From Planctomycetota bacterium (GTDB lineage: Bacteria > Planctomycetota > UBA1135 > GCA-002686595), in NCBI GenBank assembly GCA_014237855.1, contig JABACD010000035.1:1-34973 (forward strand): a stretch of DNA of 34,973 nucleotides. Direction: 5' to 3'. The first letter of the stretch is position 1; every line of letters begins with the position of its first letter. Below, piece after piece: positions 32,063-34,973 of the stretch. The translations under genes were made by a program, and so were the position numbers. Below the pieces are notes generated by a model. That model saw only the letters and a program-made list of their open reading frames with translations. It was not told the origin of the DNA and ran no database searches.

Positions 32063-32740
32063 TCAGTCGGTAGCCCGCGCCATTCCGTTGCGCTCCATGC
32101 TTGCGATCATGTTGGTGACCCAGTCATTGAAGATGTCCCGGACGTCGCCCCAGGTCGAGCCGACATTGCGGATTGTGTTGTCCCCCACACGGCGGTCGAC
32201 CCCCATACCCAGGAGCTCACCAGACATGCTGTCGCGATACTCCGCTTCGATTCCCATGCCGCCCACGAAGAGGGCCGTACCACTGGAGAGCTTCACCAGA
32301 GTGGAGACCAGGCGGCCCTGTGGAATGGCTCCGGTCACGACGTTCATGTAGGGATTCGCGGGCTTGATAACCGTGATCGCAGCGCGAATGGACACTGCGC
32401 CTTCCTGAGGCTCCGTCACGATCGGCCAGGTATCACCCAGGTGGTGCTGGACGCTGCGCTGAAAGTAAGCCAGGAGCTGTCTCATGTCCTTCTCATCGAC
32501 CCGCCTCCGACTATCATCATCAAGCCACAATTCGAGTCCAGCCAGATAGACCTTGTTGTAGCGCTTGCCGTCCAGATCAGGACGCACCCAGGCAAGCCGA
32601 GCAGGAAAGTCGGAGCGCTCCTCTAACAGCGAGTAATCGCTGAGAAAGCCTGAGAACTGGATCTGGTCGGCAGGAACGGACTTGGGAGTTCCACAAGCCA
32701 TGAGCCCCCCAAAGAGACAAAGAGTAGCGACGTTTTTCAT
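32063..32740 (-). CDS. DUF3313-family lipoprotein
   Basis: A 225-residue lipoprotein. ATG 32740 starts a short signal peptide with lipobox LMAC, giving a lipidated Cys15; the frame is open to 32911, but that extension is not signal-like and overlaps the divergent gene. The mature part begins with a Ser/Pro-rich linker and the family-typical FSGFLSDYSLLEE. It continues with KRYNKVYLAGLELWLDDD, a helical DMRQLLAYFQRSVQHHL, then SIRAAITVIKPANPYMNVV and GGMGIEAEYRDSMSGELLG. Proteins of DUF3313 are envelope lipoproteins of unknown function. The 204-base gap to the divergent membrane-protein gene presumably contains both promoters. Confidence 0.85.
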   Translation of the reverse strand: MKNVATLCLFGGLMACGTPKSVPADQIQFSGFLSDYSLLEERSDFPARLAWVRPDLDGKRYNKVYLAGLELWLDDDSRRRVDEKDMRQLLAYFQRSVQHHLGDTWPIVTEPQEGAVSIRAAITVIKPANPYMNVVTGAIPQGRLVSTLVKLSSGTALFVGGMGIEAEYRDSMSGELLGMGVDRRVGDNTIRNVGSTWGDVRDIFNDWVTNMIASMERNGMARATD

Positions 32741-32944
32741 GAGGCAATGGCGCGTTTTAAGAGGAGAGCCAGTGAAATCAGCTACGCCCACCTGCAGCCA
32801 CAAGAGCGCTCTACGCAGGTGAAACTCAACCAGCATGGGGAAGATCAGGAAGACAGTGTACACCCGGCAGCGGTGCTCTCCAGTACCCAAAGGGAGCTCC
32901 AGCATTCCCATGGCAATGGCGCGCCCAGACGCTTATTCTCAAGC

Positions 32945-33949
32945 ATGACCTCCTGGCCATTCAGTCTTGTAGATCGCAATCGTCCAACCTACGTCCTTCT
33001 CGCCTTCGGTCTGGGCGCACTTCATCTCGGGTTCTCCGCCTGGGCCATGAAGTACCTACCCTCGAGTGCCTCAGGCGAGAATACCAATGGAGGAACCTGG
33101 GTCTATTCGGTCAACCCTGGTTGGACCACACCACTCCTCTTCTCTATCCAGTTCACCTACCTGCTTCTCGTAGGGCACTTTGTTCTGCGCGGTGCACGCA
33201 AAGACTGCGCCAGACTTCAGCAAGTCGTCGGAGAAGCGGCAGCACGCGAAGCGCAGGAACAACTTGTTCGCTTCCCACGAATCGCCTGGTCGACCCTCCC
33301 AATCTTTGGCATCGCCTTCTGGCTGGCCCACATGGCAGTCATGGGAGAGCTGCAAGATATCCTGACGTGGTACTCACGAATGCCGGGCTATGCACTCTGG
33401 ATTCACCTCGATGTGCTCCTGTTCGAGCTCGCCGCCAGCGCGTTGATCTTCTGCTATGTAAGAACCGCCTGGATCCTGTACCGGCTCGGTGACCAGATCC
33501 TGGACATCGATCTACTCGATGTGAGGCCCCTCCAGACCTTCTCGCGCACCGGGCCTCGCATGGCACTGAGCCTGACCGGTTCCCTGCTACTCACCCTTCC
33601 CTTCGTGGGTTTTGATGCGAGCTTCTTTCTCGTACCCCTCCTGATCACAATCGTCGTGTCGCTGGCGTTGTTCTTGCTACCTCTTGTCAAGCTGAGAAGG
33701 CAGGTCCTCCTTGCCCGTGAAGAGACCCTCGGCCTCATCGGACAGGCCCTGCGAGGAGACCGTGCGGCCCTCAAAGGCACGCGCTTCGAAGCTGTTCACA
33801 GCCTGGCTGACCTGGTCGTTCTCCGCCAGGCCGTCGCGAGCGTCCCAAGCTGGCCAGTGAGTGAGTCGAGGTGGTGGCGGTTTGGCACCGTCGTCCTGCT
33901 CCCCTTGCTGTCCTGGGGAGCAAGCCAGGCCATCGACCGCCTGCTCTGA
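32945..33949 (+). CDS. Polytopic membrane protein of unknown function
   Basis: A 334-residue protein with about six hydrophobic helices: near residues 16-33 (VLLAFGLGALHLGFSAW), 65-83 (LLFSIQFTYLLLVGHFVL), 118-138 (LPIFGIAFWLAHMAVMG), 155-175 (LDVLLFELAASALIFCYV), 205-230 (LSLTGSLLLTLPFVGF) and 232-255 (FFLVPLLITIVVSLALFLLPL). Amphipathic basic stretches lie between them, and a final helix ends the protein (VVLLPLLSWGASQ). ATG 32945 is preferred: the frame is open from 32747, but the extra 66 residues are hydrophilic and overlap the divergent promoter region. I recognise no family motif; it could be a transporter-like or sensory membrane protein. It is divergent from the DUF3313 lipoprotein gene. 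Confidence 0.8.
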   Translation: MTSWPFSLVDRNRPTYVLLAFGLGALHLGFSAWAMKYLPSSASGENTNGGTWVYSVNPGWTTPLLFSIQFTYLLLVGHFVLRGARKDCARLQQVVGEAAAREAQEQLVRFPRIAWSTLPIFGIAFWLAHMAVMGELQDILTWYSRMPGYALWIHLDVLLFELAASALIFCYVRTAWILYRLGDQILDIDLLDVRPLQTFSRTGPRMALSLTGSLLLTLPFVGFDASFFLVPLLITIVVSLALFLLPLVKLRRQVLLAREETLGLIGQALRGDRAALKGTRFEAVHSLADLVVLRQAVASVPSWPVSESRWWRFGTVVLLPLLSWGASQAIDRLL

Positions 33950-34284
33950 AGGGCCAGCACAGGGACGGCTCTCAGCAGAGCCGGACGGATCGTCGGGAGC
34001 TCAGCCTGTAGAAAAAGAACGCCCCGCCCCCTGCGGAATGCCTCTCAGCGAGGGCGCCATCGCAGCCCCAAGAAAATACTGGAGAAGATTGCGACCTCCG
34101 GACCTCCCTTCGGGCCGTGAAGTAGAGAGAGGAAACTCACCACTCAAGCCCAGGTATCGCGTCTATCGTCCTCGCATCGAACTTCGACGCGTGCTGTGAC
34201 TCCTTCTGTCTATTCGACAGGCATGGGCTTGCAAGCTACAACTCATTAAAGGTAATCCTGCTCCTAAAAACATGGCTCGTTCTC
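33950..34284. other. Intergenic region before the penicillin-acylase-like gene
   Basis: A 335-base gap between two plus-strand genes. Apart from the hairpin at 33966-33983 I see no repeat or RNA gene. A 112-codon plus frame (33861-34199) overlaps the previous gene and reads as low-quality sequence, so it is not called. The stretch ends in a locally A+T-richer leader (34220-34275). Confidence 0.5.
33966..33983 (+). terminator. Small hairpin after the membrane-protein gene
   Basis: CGGCTCT (33966-33972) and AGAGCCG (33977-33983) form a perfect 7-bp stem with a CAGC loop, 17 bases after the stop codon at 33949. The position fits a terminator, but there is no T tract, so it is only a candidate. 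Confidence 0.4.
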
Positions 34285-34953
34285 ATGCTGACAAGCGGTC
34301 TCGCAGCCGATCCAGCATCAACCAGCACACTCCCTGAAACGATCAGCATTCAACGCGATCAATTCGGAGTCCCGCACATCTACGCTGCATCCGACGCTGG
34401 AGCCTACTATGCAGCAGGATACGTCGCCGCGCAGGATAGGCTCTATCAGATGCTGATGACTCGAGTCATCATGGAGGGACGAGCAGCGGAGTTCTTCTAC
34501 GAGAATGCAGGCGACAAGTCATTGGTCAGACGTGACCAGATCACTCGATTGCATGGCTGGAAGCGACACGCAATTCGCACTGCCAACGCACTAGCGCAAC
34601 ACGAACCTGAACTGCACTCCTTGCTCCAGGCGTACTGTGACGGCGTGAATCTCTACATGTCGGACCCAGCTAATCGGGCAAACCACCCGATGCTCATCCA
34701 GTTCCCGCTACCAAGTCACATTCCGTGGACTGTTCGAGACTGCCTGCTCGCTTGGTACTCGATTGCGCGGCAATTCGCCCCCATCGACGGCAACGAAGGC
34801 CGCGAACGCGAAGATTGGGACCGCCTGCGAACCACCATCAACCCGCTGACCGGTGTCAGGTATACCCGCGCAGAGATCCTGGAGGGCGCGTGGGGCTCGT
34901 GCTTCACGTTTGCGCAGCCGATCAACCAGAGCGTACCCTGGCTCGCCACGTGA
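34285..34953 (+). CDS. Penicillin-acylase-family N-terminal (alpha-chain) region, early stop
   Basis: A 222-residue frame matching the alpha-chain region of penicillin-acylase Ntn hydrolases, which cleave amide bonds of acylated small molecules such as acyl-homoserine lactones or beta-lactams. Recognisable elements: ISIQRDQFGVPHIYA, YYAAGYVAAQDRLYQM (the conserved early helix), GRAAEFF, then LHSLLQAYCDGVNLYM and FPLPSHIPWTVRDCLLAWYS. Complete enzymes have about 700-800 residues, with a Ser nucleophile at the start of a beta chain; here a TGA at 34951 ends the frame first. In the frame shifted by +2, the last bases stay open (TLARHVKPLDGAE), so a lost base or premature stop is possible. The start is unclear: in-frame sequence upstream of ATG 34285 encodes a signal-like stretch (VILLLKTWLVL) without a standard start codon. 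Confidence 0.75.
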   Translation: MLTSGLAADPASTSTLPETISIQRDQFGVPHIYAASDAGAYYAAGYVAAQDRLYQMLMTRVIMEGRAAEFFYENAGDKSLVRRDQITRLHGWKRHAIRTANALAQHEPELHSLLQAYCDGVNLYMSDPANRANHPMLIQFPLPSHIPWTVRDCLLAWYSIARQFAPIDGNEGREREDWDRLRTTINPLTGVRYTRAEILEGAWGSCFTFAQPINQSVPWLAT

Positions 34954-34973
34954 AGCCGCTGGACGGAGCTGAA

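Noticed and set aside
33861..34199. 112-codon plus-strand frame after the membrane-protein gene
   Set aside because: It overlaps the end of that gene in another frame and has no protein-like features.

Overview
The window is G+C-rich chromosomal DNA from a bacterium that most resembles the Planctomycetota. This placement is inferred from gene content, not from a marker gene. The supporting content is a secreted sulfatase, an ECF-type sigma factor, a very large Ser/Thr kinase with a kinesin-light-chain-like TPR tail, a CRTAC1/ASPIC propeller paired with a TPR protein, an HTTM membrane protein, an arylsulfotransferase and many Sec-secreted proteins or lipoproteins. Genes are mostly single or in pairs on alternating strands, and Shine-Dalgarno sites are often weak. 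I found no rRNA, tRNA, CRISPR array, insertion sequence or prophage.

Layout. 1-1.6 kb: the possible tail of a plus-strand gene, a hairpin terminator, an ECF-like sigma factor, a doubtful small gene and a pterin carbinolamine dehydratase, all minus strand. 1.7-5.7 kb: a secreted sulfatase and a secreted trypsin-like protease, closed by a very strong hairpin. 5.8-8.9 kb (minus): the CRTAC1/ASPIC propeller overlapping a TPR protein. 9.1-12 kb: a GNAT acetyltransferase convergent with a secreted phosphodiesterase/LamG protein that shares the protease's C-terminal domain. 12.1-17.2 kb (minus): a GH18 chitinase-like enzyme, then the Ser/Thr kinase-TPR receptor. 17.6-20.3 kb: the HTTM protein convergent with a histidine-rich membrane protein. 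20.6-23.0 kb: a protein with six tandem 11-residue repeats, a frameshifted gene with a twin-arginine leader and a small integrase-arm-like protein. 23.3-27.5 kb: an MscS channel, a DUF2807 lipoprotein and a translationally coupled pair of a DRE-TIM acyltransferase/lyase and an atypical YrdC/Sua5 protein. 27.8-34.9 kb: an arylsulfotransferase, a membrane-anchored protein with carboxypeptidase-regulatory-like domains, a small Ig-like protein, a DUF3313 lipoprotein, a polytopic membrane protein and the N-terminal part of a penicillin acylase that stops early.

The overall theme is cell-surface and exported enzymology (sulfatase, chitinase, protease, phosphodiesterase, sulfotransferase) with signalling through the sigma factor and kinase. 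No single large pathway is visible. The least explained items are the HMGL-like/YrdC-like coupled pair, the C-terminal domain shared by two unrelated exported enzymes, the 10-bp hairpin containing the HTTM start codon, the recently expanded 33-bp coding repeat and the frameshifted leader-bearing gene beside an orphan integrase-arm-like protein.
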